Assembly: GCA_022478985.1 (NCBI GenBank) | Contig: JAKSZP010005647.1 | Coordinates: forward strand, 23,225 to 87,224 | Origin: Massospora cicadina | Lineage: Eukaryota; Entomophthoromycota; Entomophthoromycetes; Entomophthorales; Entomophthoraceae | Length of the DNA: 64,000 nucleotides | Direction: 5' to 3' | In this document: positions 32,676 through 44,559 of the stretch, one piece after another | Position numbering within the stretch: position 1 is the first letter of the stretch | Layout: every line of letters starts with the position of its first letter | Position numbers and translations under genes: made by a program | The notes under the pieces: generated by a model | The model's database searches: none | What the model was told of the DNA's origin: nothing | Seen by the model: only the letters and a program-made list of their open reading frames with translations

Positions 32676-34440
32676 CTTTTCTTTCCGCTCAAGCTCACTT
32701 TTGAGCAATTTGATTAAGAAAGAGTTTAATTTACCACTGCCATCTGGCTGCCCCTTTTACAATATGTCTGCAGATCAGCCACCTGCTGCTCCAATGTGGG
32801 GTAGCTGTGCTTCACCACCTAGCGTTTTCCACCCTGCAGGTGAATGTGTTTGCACGGGGTCAAATAGCCTGCTATCTTTGCCCAGCCATTTTATCCCCCC
32901 ATGGGATTTAGCACTCCACCTGGTATGCATCCACCCTTCTCACCCTATCCTCTCACTCTCCCTCAATCCACAATCCAATTTTGCCTCTGAGTTGACTATG
33001 AGTATTCATTCCCATATGCTGACAAGGCAATTATCAAATTAGCCACTGCTGTGTTTGTGCCAGCTGGCTTTATCAATTTCCACCCTTTTAAGGGCTATTT
33101 CAATATTGGATTCCAGGTGGAGGAGGCTGCAGCAGCAGCAGCAGCTTCTACTCCCCTTATTTTTAAAAATACTCCAATCCCTACTACACAAACTTGCCTG
33201 TCTACAGACACCACAATGGTGGTGTCCTTTGCATCCCTCCCTTCCCACCTCCCACCCCCAAATTTTGTATGATCAGCTGATGGTGGGGCTTATGGCATTT
33301 GGCTCTCAGCCCAACCTTGTCTTCACTGTTCCCTCCAGTGTGGAGTACCTTGCTGCCCCTTATGCAACAGCCACTATTATCCCACACCACCCTGCCATAG
33401 CCCACCAAATCCCCCATATTTGTATCGCAGCAGCACCTGAGTACTTAATTAGGCTCAGGTGGATAATGGTCACCAAATTTATCCTATCTGTTTTAAACTC
33501 ACCATTCTAAAATTTTTTTTCCCAAGCTACTTCCTCTGGTGTGGCCTCTTGACCATATTCAGCAGATTCTGAATGGGGAATTTTGTTGCTCCCTCCCACT
33601 CAATATTCTTATTCAATGGGCCAATGTGGGAAAGCACCCACCAAAACAAACAGCCATATTAACCCACCCAATTCTACTCCTGCCAATCAGAGTCAGGCTT
33701 GGACTGCTAATTATTCTTAATCAACCCATTTGCCTACTACCACCCACCCAACTTCTAACACCACTATTCTCATGAACCAGAATCTATGGGACCTATTGGC
33801 TGAGATTGATGAATCAGGTAATGTTATCATGAGTGAGCAAACTGGCCAACCTCTCAGCCAGTTTGATTATGGTCAAGCCAAATTTTTCCTTTATGATTTT
33901 GATGGTACCCAACCCCCAAATGTTTCACCCTTAAACCCGATGCTGCCCCCTACCAAAGTGACCACCAGCTTGCCTTAGCTGTGGTGGCTATTCCCTAGTG
34001 CCCAAACCTATGCAAAGCAGTGGCCAAATCAGTGGCTCAATACCAACTAGGGTTGCCCACACTCTACTTCCCCCCAATTTCCCCAAATCTCCCTGTAGCA
34101 ATATCTCAAAATTATTTGACAATGCTGAAGCTGCTGTCATGCATGTCGCTAAACTAGCAGATTTTAACCCATCTGCTAAAATCACCCACCAGAGTATCTC
34201 CAGTTTTACCCAACTCCCCAAAGCCCACATAAAGCTGAACTTCACATAGCAGAATTTGTTGAAGTGGTCTACTGCATTAACAGTGATGAGGAAGTGGAGA
34301 ACTCATACTACACCACCATCCACCACACTATGTTGATGCCCCAATACCCTGGCTCTACACTTTAGTCTCTTTCCAAACATGACATAGTCATAGCAAACTC
34401 ATCTGCAGATAAACCGTTTGACCCCCCTCAACCTCAGCCA
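32676..34440 (+). pseudogene. LINE ORF1-like repeat, copy 1
   Basis: Colinear with 62641-64000 from the shared start TTTCTTTCCGCT. Three frames together read a proline-rich N-terminus (SADQPPAAPMWG), an RRM-like block (FINFHPFKGYFNIGF, then a run of GCA-encoded Ala, LIFKNTPIPTTQTCLS, VSFASLPSHLPP; 33050-33270), a damaged knuckle (DNGHQIYPICFK, about 33460-33495) and a C-terminal part with NQNLWDLLAEI and SDHQLALAVVAIP. The block order matches the protein at 1-1123. I infer a non-LTR retrotransposon ORF1. No ORF2 is visible downstream, so this copy is incomplete. Confidence 0.6.
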
Positions 34441-36749
34441 TGGTGGGTTAACAGTTTCTGCTCCTCACCTGGTTTGTTGTTTTTGTTTTGTCTTCAAAGT
34501 CATTCTTTTGATTGAGTTGTTTTATTTTGTTTGAGTTTTGGTACTCTGTCCCCTGGTCAGTGTACCTCAAATAATTCAATGTAATTCATTAATGGACTAT
34601 GATCTGTTGACATTTTTAAATATTTATGAATTTGAAGTAATTTGGGGTATACAAAACAAAGGCTTTCTAGTGCAGTAGTTTTCAGCTTAATTAATACACT
34701 AAGCCAAAGATATAAGGAGTACCCATTTTTGTATGAGTTTATAGGGCTATTAAAGCCACATTGAATATAAGCTTATGGTCAAACTCTATATAATAATGAT
34801 ACAAAAGCATCTACAAAAAAGCACAAGATACAGGAGTGCAGCCTTTTTACTTAAGTAATAGTATAGATTGAGTAGATGCAGCTTAAACTATATGCTGTTA
34901 TCTGTGATGCAGTATATTGCTTTATCTTTAGAAGCCACAGAAAAACTATATAAAATTTAGTTCCTAGCCCGTTTAATTTTCTGTCCAGAATTTAATAATA
35001 GTGTTGAGAAAAACTCAACTATAGAGATAATTCCTCAACCTATGGAAAAACCCCTCCAGAAAACCCTATTTCAGTAATATTATAAACAGGTCTAAGGAGC
35101 TAGCTGGCCAGAATAGCAATTAAGTCTCATCTGACATAGCCAGTCCCAGCTTTGCTGCTATTGGCAAAAAGCTGAAAATACTTTATCAGCTACTCAAAGG
35201 TGCCTAAGTTAGACAAATTGGGTTATTTGGAACTTAACTTAATATAGAGGTTCAGAGATTCCTTATGATTCTCAGAGGGCCTGAGACTTTTCAACCTAGA
35301 GAATTATATTTTTAACCTAAAATAAATATAAGCTGCAAAAAGTACCTTAGTATGAAAAAATTTAGTATCAGGGGAAATCAGAACTATTAAGTGTTATATG
35401 CATATACCATTTGAAAGGGTAGATGTTGATTCAATAATATAGAAGGTGATAGCATAGTCCAGGTTCAGAGTTTGAATAGATCAGGACTCATCATCAAAGG
35501 ATGCACTGAGATCAATAATGGTAACACAGTTGAGTGGTTTCTATTATCTCTTGTTTGAAGCCAATAGATAGAAAGACATAATGGATGGTATAAAGTTGAT
35601 AATGGGGCAAATATGTGAAGTGATTATTTAACTTGCCAAGAAAAGTCTATTAAAAAGATTAAGAAAACACACCTTATACAGTGGAAACACCTTCATAACT
35701 TAGATAAAGCCCAGAATACCTCTATGAAGAGGTAAAGCATGAGGATGGCAAAAGATATCATTGTATAAGTTAAAAATATAAAAGCTAGTAACAAAAAGGA
35801 GATAGATAACCAACAGAGAGGTTGGTCAGAGAAACACTACTTTAAGGACAATTGGGGTGATAGTCCTGGATCAATCTGTTGGGAAAAGGCTTTTTAGCTG
35901 ATAGATGAGATTACCATCAGAGGTAGTCCTATAGCTCAAGTTTGTATGAACTCAAAATGTTTTACAAGCTGATTGTTCTCATTTTTAGTAATAATAAATT
36001 TTAGAAATGAGTCAAATCCTCATTTGGAAATCAAATCTAATGAACTACCCAATCTAAACAATATTGGATAATCTTCAGCACCATTGATGTAACACCCTGA
36101 AACTCATCACGCGATTTATGAGGATTAACCTGGGCCTTCTTGGCCTTAACCTAGCGTTGATCTAAAGTATATCTGAGATCAGAGAGGGTGGCCTACTTGA
36201 GTGCTTTGGTCTTCTTTATTTTCTCCTTGTCCCCACAGTTTACATCAGAAATATATCATGAGACATTCCATATTATAAGCTAGATACTTAATAAAACACT
36301 ATACTTAACATCAATATGATAATAAGTCAGTCAGGGCATTCTTCCCTAACTCCTTAACCAGTGGACAACTTATGTGGTGATTTATCAGAAAATTATATAT
36401 ATGAACTTAATGTTATTATGGAAAATGCTCAGTTCTTTAAATAATATTATAAATGTTTTGGGCTTTAGCCCAATAAAATCAGTTGACAAGTTAATTTACT
36501 TAATCTAAGTCAAGGTCAGTAAAGTATTAATTGTAAACATAAAGTTGAGGCTTCACCTAAAAATAGGACAAATCTTAACAGAGCACCCACCAAGCCTTGA
36601 CTAGAAGACAATGATTATGCCAGGGGTGGACAGCCTTAGAAGGATCCCAAACTACAAGATTTGGGATGAGTGTGATAAACCAAGGTAGTTGATTTAGATG
36701 ATGACCTGGTGAGCATGAGGTTGGTTTAGTCTCATAATCTATAATCAGT
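34441..36749. other. Strongly decayed AT-rich repeats
   Basis: No open frame of note and no motif I trust. Continuity with the minus-strand RT remnant at 36750-37093 suggests that much of this is an old gypsy element, but RNase H and integrase signatures cannot be recognised. Confidence 0.35.
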
Positions 36750-37093
36750 TTGTGGTATGTAAAATCCTTTCAACATTGTTTCTGACTTTTTTCTCTTTGA
36801 CTAGCTTGATTTTAAAGGGGCGGGGATCCCATAGTTTTAATATCTCATTACACTCAGGATTGACAAATATTATTTCAGCATTAGGACTTATGGGTAGTAA
36901 TAAGAATAGAAGGCATTCTTGAATGGCTTGCTTGAGTTAGACTTGACCTTGGGTTTTAATAGTGGTATGGCATCTGAAACTGCATCCTGAGAAACAAATT
37001 GGTCGAAGGATTTTGGCAAAAGTTTATGCAACCACTCAGTAAAAATTTTGGTTAGATAGAAATTCACCATGTATCTGTAAAAAGCAAACTTCA
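36750..37093 (-). pseudogene. Remnant of a gypsy reverse transcriptase N-terminus
   Basis: A minus-strand frame (36888-37094) reads LHKLLPKSFDQFVSQDAV, resembling the segment before RT in gypsy elements. Further on, NEILK and RPFKI.LVKEKK resemble the PSKSP..SPVLLVKK block. It stops at the boundary of the family-G LTR. The match is weak. Confidence 0.35.
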
Positions 37094-38584
37094 TGTAAGT
37101 CTAGAGGAGTGCCTCTCTGTTTGGACTGGGTGACATTCCCATCTCCATCTAAAATGATCCAAAAAGGCCGGATGCCCCTCTTGTCTCACAGGGTGACTTT
37201 GCTCACGTGGTGGACAAGTGATGGATAACAGCATACAATTTAAGGGCCCCGCCACAAGTCCTCATAAATTCTTCTAAGGAATTAATAAAACAAATTAAGG
37301 GGATTTGTGATGAGCTTTCTGAGAGTTGGTAATATCTTGGGATGAAATAAAAACAAAGTTGAGGGCAACAAGCCTTTGGCATCAAAGCCTGAGAGCCCTC
37401 AACCCTTGACAACATTTCTAATGGAAATTACTCTCAGTAAAGGATGTGTCAAGTGTCAGATATTTGGCAAAGCTTGCCAATGGGATTGGGCCATTGGGCA
37501 ATGTTGTTGCTGATTTAGAACTCCCCTCAAAAACATTAGGGACAAATCCTGACGGTCATTTACTTCCAGCGTTAAATTTTTCCAATAGCTTGAATCCCAC
37601 CCTTCAAAAATTAGAATTGTTGTTTGAGGCATCTTACTTGACCAAACGGACACCAAAGTGATTGGGTACAGGCAGTTTGGTATCTCAAAACCCATTTCTG
37701 ACCATTTGGGACTTCCTCTATGTTTAGTGGCCTTAGGGAATTCCTGTTGCCCATCAGGTAAGACGCCATCACACTAACCATCAGAAATGCAGGGAAATGC
37801 AAGTTGGGCATTTGAGGTTAAACTGACAGCATCTCATTCTGCCAATGAATCCTTTGAAGTTGGTTAAGATTGAATTTGTTTTTTCCCTATTTTAAAGTTT
37901 GCCAGGTTGGTTGAATCATGAGTGCCCTAATCTCATGCTTTTATAAGTTATTCCCCAAATTAACCATTTATTTAAACAGTCATAAAACACTGAAAAATTG
38001 AAAGTCAATTTTTTAAAATTTACAGTTTATTAAAAATCTTCTAAAAATTCTCAAAATTTTTATTTATTTCAAACTTTTTATTGCCAAACTCTCTATGGCA
38101 TTGACTCCATGGACCTTTGGGTCATACATTGGCTGGGCAATACCAGTCATGGTAGTAACTATAGCTCCTACTGTAGCCAACTGGGCTTATCATGTAAGAA
38201 ACTTCTGGAAATTAAACACAATTGTTGAGGCCATTCACCAGCAGGATGTTAAGATCCTGTGGGCTTATCTGTTCCCACTCCAAGTGAGGATCTGTCCCCT
38301 CACCTCAGATTTTGTTCCAAATCCTCTATGGAGTATCCTGAAAAAGCAAATACAATTGTTTAACTCCCTGCAGCAAGGCCCGCTGGGTCTGGAGTTGCAA
38401 CAGCCTAGTTTCTTGCCAGGTTCCTTCCTACATTTGCAGTTCTCCAATGATTAATAGTCACACGTCTCCATGCACAAGACAACGTCATATGAGCGGCAAT
38501 GCAAATGGCATTCTGGCTTGCCTTTTGAGTGATTCTGCATCCCAACTGGAAGGACAGTAAACTTTCTATGCAGTCTCCCTGACA
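37094..38584 (+). repeat. LTR of family G, second copy
   Basis: 1491 bp from TGTAAGTCTAGAGG to CTCCCTGACA, colinear with 16762-17920, including the segment QGDFAHVVDK.WITAYNL (about 37188-37230) and GIPVA...RRHHTN near 37740. A long open frame at 38095-38454 (ANWAYHVRNFWKLNT, ILKKQIQLFNSLQ) matches the copy at about 53030-53250 but is deleted from the copy in element C. The flanking pentamers (CTTCA, CAAGG) differ, so either the flanks were rearranged or this is one LTR of a broken element. Confidence 0.7.
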
Positions 38585-41333
38585 CAAGGCGTACATGAGT
38601 TTGGAACAGTTAAAGGGTTTCAGTTTGTAAGAAATTTGTTAGGCCATCAATTCTTTGATAACTTGAATCTCTGGTTAGTCAGTTGGAAGATGAGAAAGAT
38701 TGTAAAATGGCCTATAAAAATATATGAAAAATTTTTGCCTGACAACTTTGATTTGAAATGTAATGAGAATGTGTTACATCATATCAACACCAGAAGCCAT
38801 CCACTGATACGCCTCCATCCCATCAACTGGTTCAAGGCAATAAATGAGTTTTAACAAAGAGGTCAATATGCTGGAGCAGAAAGGAATGTTGGTACTGGCA
38901 AAAAGGCTGTGGCGTCACCAGTCTAAATTGTAAAAATTAGGATGGATCTAACAGATTAGTAATTGATTACTGGCAACTTAACAATGTAACAGAGAAAAAA
39001 CTACTCCTTTAAAGGATTGATGTAAAGCTTAACTGACTCAGTTAATCAGAGTACTTCTCCATGGATCTGATTTCTGATTTATGGCAGATATATGTGCCTC
39101 TGAAATTGCAAGTCAAAATTTGCCAATATAATAACTCAAGGGTGTTCCAACCAACACAAATACTGTAGAGGTTATGTAATGTACCTGACATGTTCCAAAG
39201 GGCTACAGACATCATGCTGGGAGACTTGGAGATATATATTTTTTAGTTTACTTGGATGAAATAAAATTTTTCTTAGGACATTCAAGAAAAACTTGCAGCA
39301 CCTGGAGGGAGATTTTCGCCAGCTTACTGCTACCAATTAGAAAGTCAAGCTCAAGAAATGTAACTTCTTCCAAAAACAACTCGAGTATCCGGGCTTTGTC
39401 CTTGACAAGGAGATCCTATGGCCCCAATTGGCCAAAATAGAGGCCAATAATAAGATAAGGACGCTGGCCAGCAATAATCCATCTAGGTTTTTCTAGAATG
39501 ATCAGCTACTATCAGAGGCTCAAGCCACATTTTAGAAAAATAGAGGAGCCTCTATCCATTCATTGAAAAATGAAACCCATTAAGAGGACACTAAATTGTC
39601 AGCTGGCTTTGACCAACTTCACACTTGTCTTTCTTTGGCACTGGTACTCATGTATCCAAACTTTGACAAATTATTCATATTTCTGACAGACTCCTCCTTT
39701 ACTACCATATGAGCTGTATTATCCTAACTCTACAATGAAAGGGTAAAAACCCATAACATACTGCAGCTGGATGTTAGGCATGCGTGAGAAAAATTCAAAA
39801 TTACCAAAGGAGGATGTTTAGCGATAATTTAAGAATGCAAACCATTTAGGTTATATGTCCATGGCGTGCAATTCAAGGCGGTAACCAACCACTTCTCACT
39901 TATATGGCTACAGAACCTCAAGGAGCTGAATGGATGCTAGCTCTCTGGGCGTTGAAATTACAGGCGTACAACTTTAAGCTTCAAACCTGGTGTGGTGTGA
40001 AGCATCAAAATGCTGACTGCATGTCTAGGATACTTACTGTCACATTAAATTTCAATATGACAGATGGCCTTTAAAATAAGACGTTGAACAATGAATATAG
40101 TAATGAACCAGAAGAAGTACAACACGCTGTGGACTGGCTGATGAACACCACTGTCAGGGAAAAAACTCTTCAAACTAGTAGAAAACTGCAAATACATCTT
40201 ACTATGACCAACTAAGCATACGTATCTGATCATCAGATCCCACAAAAGGCCATAGCCACAGCAGATCTAAGAAGACATATTAACAACTAAACAACACTAC
40301 TACTGAGAATCACTGCACTTTGATGTCCATGAAGACCTCATCTGATTCAAAGAGTGCCAAGAGAAAGTGCTGTGTTGTAAAAGCACTTCATATCAACCAT
40401 TAAACCCAAACTTCATTTTTCACACCATGTCATTTGATATTGTAGGGCTGCTAACTGCCACCGGAGAATTTAAATATCACGGTGGCCATCAACCACCTTT
40501 AAAATGGGTCAAAGACAAACCCATCAGAGACCTGGGGGCTGCAATAATTATTATTCTTACTTTGGAGAACATTATATAAATATGTATGCCCCGACTTCCT
40601 TCTAACGTATAATGGTATTAACTTCAATTAAAAGATGATTTTCAAGATTAATGAAGAGATGGGGGTCTATGGGGTCCTGTTGATGCCATAATACCAAAAA
40701 ACTAATGGTATGGTGGAATGTGTCAATGACACTTTAGTTAGCATCCTATGAAAATTAGCATCAGGAAAATTGACCATTAGAACCTCCACCTGCCTTCCAC
40801 CATCTTTAAATTACCATTGCATTCCACTTATCCATGGAAAAGTCACCATTACTATCATGTATGGATGACAACCTGATCCTCTTTCAATCCTAATTCCTGT
40901 GTTTTGAAGAAGGAATGACTCTCACTTGAAACAAGGAGAATTTTGATCAAATGCTGATCCAACTTTGAACTGAGGCCTACTATAACATGTTGGCCTGGAA
41001 AATGAAAAATAGAGAGCACAACAATCAGAATTACCATCCTTTGCCTTGCCTTAGAATAGGAGAGTGAGTGCTTACTATGAAAACCATGGGTTCAGTTAGA
41101 CACAAAAGATTGAACAAATCTGTAAGGGACCATTTGAGATCATACAGAAAACTTCAACTGACATGTATACACTCAAATACCCCATCAAAGGACATAATAT
41201 CAGCCGATTACATGCTAAGCTCCTATTGTGTTTCCAGCAGGGTGCAGAGAATTCCAGTCCCCTTCAATCAGTAATCAAACCACCAGCTACTGGCAATTTT
41301 TGATCCCCTATGTTTGGTCAAGTGAGGAGAAAT
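38585..41333 (+). pseudogene. Element E: decayed gypsy pol
   Basis: RT pieces at 38640-39260 (EVNMLEQKGMLVLAK, LVIDYWQLNNVTEK, RLCNVPDMFQRATDIMLGDL) with the YxDD box lost. Connection and RNase H at 39280-40050 (LTKFMYPNFDKLF-type strand, then a NYRRTTLSFKPG-like end). Integrase near 40425-40580 (MSFDIVGLLTATGEFKYHGG). The end at 41333 is a purine stretch (GTGAGGAGAAA) followed by TGTTGAGATTTGGG, which may be a polypurine tract and LTR start. RT motifs resemble element B more than A, C or F. Confidence 0.6.
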
Positions 41334-42240
41334 GTTGAGATTTGGGTTTAAACAGCCATAGGATATTTCCACCAGACATATTACCCCCCATATTCTATAG
41401 ACCTCGCCTTTATCCTTGTCTCACTATCTATATCCCTTAGCATATTAATTGCAATTTAACCACTAACAGATAGTTCAATAGCAATTCCTGACCCAAATTT
41501 AAGTTTTTAATTAATTAACCATATAGTCTTGATAACAGAATTGACCCTTATCCTCTCGCTCAGTTCTTCAAATCAGTTCCATTCCCATTAATCAGAGAAA
41601 ATCATAATCATTCAGTCAAATTTGTCTTGAGCATTGCCAGTTGACTGATACACTTTTGATGCCACCAATGTTGAATAGACCATCACAAAACGTTCTTGAC
41701 TTTGGACAGACCATCGTCATGTTTCAGAGAGCTTAATCCACAGGCTATTAGTGGATCATAAAGAGAAAACTCTAAGGTTATGGAGCTGGGAAATAAGCTG
41801 ACTTATTAGAGGTCAAGTTTAAATTTGGCTGGCCCAGCATTGAAAAGGAGTCCGGGTTGATGCACATTTTGTAGAACACCATTGACAATATATCTCCAAG
41901 CTGGAAGTACCTAATGAGACTATGGCGGATTTGGGGAATTTAATTTAAGTGAAGCCTTATATTTTTATCAAGCTTTACATTTATTTGGGAGTCGTTGTTT
42001 TCACAAAGCTGCACCTATTGATGTGCAAACATACCTGCACCTATATTTCCCAGTTGCAGTTCTGATTGCAACAGATACTTTGTTAATATGTATTGCCATA
42101 AAGCTTGTTTTCTCATTTATGTGGTCTTGAACGTTTCCAAACTTTTGGACTAAGGTTGTATTGACTTTCTCCAAGGCATGGAAGTCTTTTATATGCAATC
42201 AAAATTCCCATATTTTGCCAATGAGACATATGAGAATGAG
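41334..42240 (+). other. Possible LTR of element E and unassigned flank
   Basis: Starts TGTTGAGATTTGGG after a purine tract. A possible end is at CCATTGACA near 41891, but no second copy exists here to prove it. The rest shows nothing recognisable. Confidence 0.3.
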
Positions 42241-44300
42241 TTTTATATTTTTTTTTGGTTGATTCCTTTATTGCACTTTGGTAAGTTTACAAGAATTTAT
42301 TGATGCTTTCATATCCAAGGATGAACTTCTCTTAAACGTTGAGTTTGGAGTTAACTGTAAGAGGAGCAGGTAGGGTATTGGTGTATGGAGTAACATTGAG
42401 GCCAGGTTCAGAAGAATTTTGTTTCAGCCTAACTTTGAGGAGCTTGTTTATTAATTAGTTAGCTTAATTCTACCACGTTGTCTTAAATTCATCAAAAACT
42501 GATTGAAGATAGAAACTAAAGATTTTCATATCAGTTACTCATAAAAGGCCAACATTTTATTGTTTTGACGCTGCAGCAGACAATTTCAGTTACATACTTG
42601 GTCTTTAAGATATCTAGATTCCTGTTATAGATGAGGCAATCATTTTTCATCTTATAAGATGAATCCACATTGTAATCTTTGGCCAGTGCATTTAAAGTGA
42701 AACTTAAGTCAATAGGGCTTGCTTTAGGATGCACAATAACCCCCAAGCACTCTTCCATTTGGCGATGTAAGGCCTAAATCTTGATTAGAATTTTATTCTT
42801 ATAAGAATCGTTGGCAGCTCTGGTATCTGAAAGGGTGGAGCTGAGGCCCAAGAGGCCTATAGGGTCCCAAGAACACTTCTGGCCCCTCAGGCTCTTTAGG
42901 ACCTTTTCTCCGCGGGTCCCTATAGGCCTCAAGATACCCTCCATCAAGAAAAACTTATGAAAGCGGTGTGAAAATTATTAGTCAGAGTTAAGATTTGGAC
43001 TAGTCTTTGGAGTCAAGTGGAATTGAGGAGCTGAAGCCAATTTTTTGAGTTTGAAGAGGCTTGCTGGACATGACTTGTACATTGGCCATAACACTTTAGA
43101 GGCGGTAGTCTAATTAATCTTCCAGGTATTTGGAGATTATTGGAGGTAATTAAAGAAACTTGATAATGTGAATTGTTTAGTAGACTTCAGTTGTTCCAAA
43201 TAGATTACCAATTGTCATAAACAAAGGTGGAGGTAACACCATATAATCTGACAATGTTATTATGTAAAGTTTGCATCAATCATAATTGTTGAACCACCTC
43301 TTGATGCAACCTTTCAATATTAAAAAGGTGGTGGATCACTGAGTATATAAAGTGATAGAGATAACAATATGTCCCAGTATCCAACACACTTGAAGGTACT
43401 TGAATGAATACAAAATTCCTCATAGTAGAGGTACAGCCATAGTGTGGGACTGAAAGGGATATTCTACAGTCAAACAGATAACATTAAAAAATGAAATGGT
43501 GTTATTGTTGTTCTCAGAGTGAAGATGGTATTGATTTTAAAAAGTAGTTGAGATGAACTTGGTTATAGCCTAGGACTTCAGGCTCTTAAGATGCATTGAA
43601 GGCAAATCATAATGTGAAGTATTTAATATAGCTAGTTACTCTACCTGCCATAATGAAGCAATAAAGTCTCTTGAATAGAATATTTCTATATTAGGTGATG
43701 AAATTTTTAATTCTACAACTCAGAACTCTCTATAGAAAACTAAATCTCAGCTTCATGCACACATTGACTTAGGGTAAAAATATTTGTTTATAGAAAAGTT
43801 TTTTTCAGAGATTCTAGCTTCGCTTGGGGTGGCTATAGATGAAATAGCTTTTTAAATTACAATTAGTAGGCACTTATGGATTGTAAAGGTTTTCAGTTGC
43901 AAATTATATGGTTAGTGCTATGGAACCTAATGATAAGAATAAGATAGTGTTGTCATTCTGGATGAGTTATCACTCAAAGCAACATCCAGAATACCAATGA
44001 TACAACCACCCACTATAAATGAAAGAGAGCGAAGAGAAAGTGCCACTAATGTCCAGTTTCTCTAAAAGTTGATAAACATGGCTAAAAAAGGTACCCACAA
44101 ACTATCTATAGTTAGAAAACAGAATCTTTTTGTAAGAAAATCTTTATTTTAGTATTGAAAATCAAAAGAATGGATTAAAAGAAATTGTTGGGGACTGTTG
44201 TTTTACTAATTTGATTGGGAATAAAGGAGTGTGAATTGAGGGCCACCAATCTAATGCAAAGAAATTTTAGAATCAAACACACTACTGAAACATTAATAAA
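42241..44300 (-). pseudogene. Decayed gag region related to element G
   Basis: Part of this stretch (about 43960-44160) is colinear in sequence with 62420-62600, the upstream end of element G. A minus-strand open frame at 42531-42758 has no certain motif. I read it as a second, older copy of the same gypsy family, cut off by the LINE at its right. A GC-rich inverted repeat lies within it at 42838-42960. Confidence 0.4.
42838..42960. repeat. GC-rich island with imperfect inverted repeat
   Basis: AGGCCTATAGGGTCCC near the left pairs, with one mismatch, with GGGTCCCTATAGGCCT near the right, about 60 bp apart. The composition differs sharply from the surrounding AT-rich DNA. It may be a small inverted-repeat insertion. 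No target duplication was identified. Confidence 0.5.
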
Positions 44301-44559
44301 ACTTGACTGAGACGCGCAAGTTTTTTTTACAAAGAAACTCCATACTTTATTTGAAAATTAAATTAAATAAAAAGTAAAAGGGGATGGCGGAATACAGTTG
44401 ATTTGGATGAGGATAAAGGACTGAGAAATTGGGCTTCTAGTTTCCTAGCACCTCTGACCGTTACTGGTTGGTAATCGCCATTGCTAGCCACAGTTCTAGC
44501 ATCAACAGGCTTACAGACCATATGATCTTGAGTCAGTTTATTGCTTCATTGCATACGAC

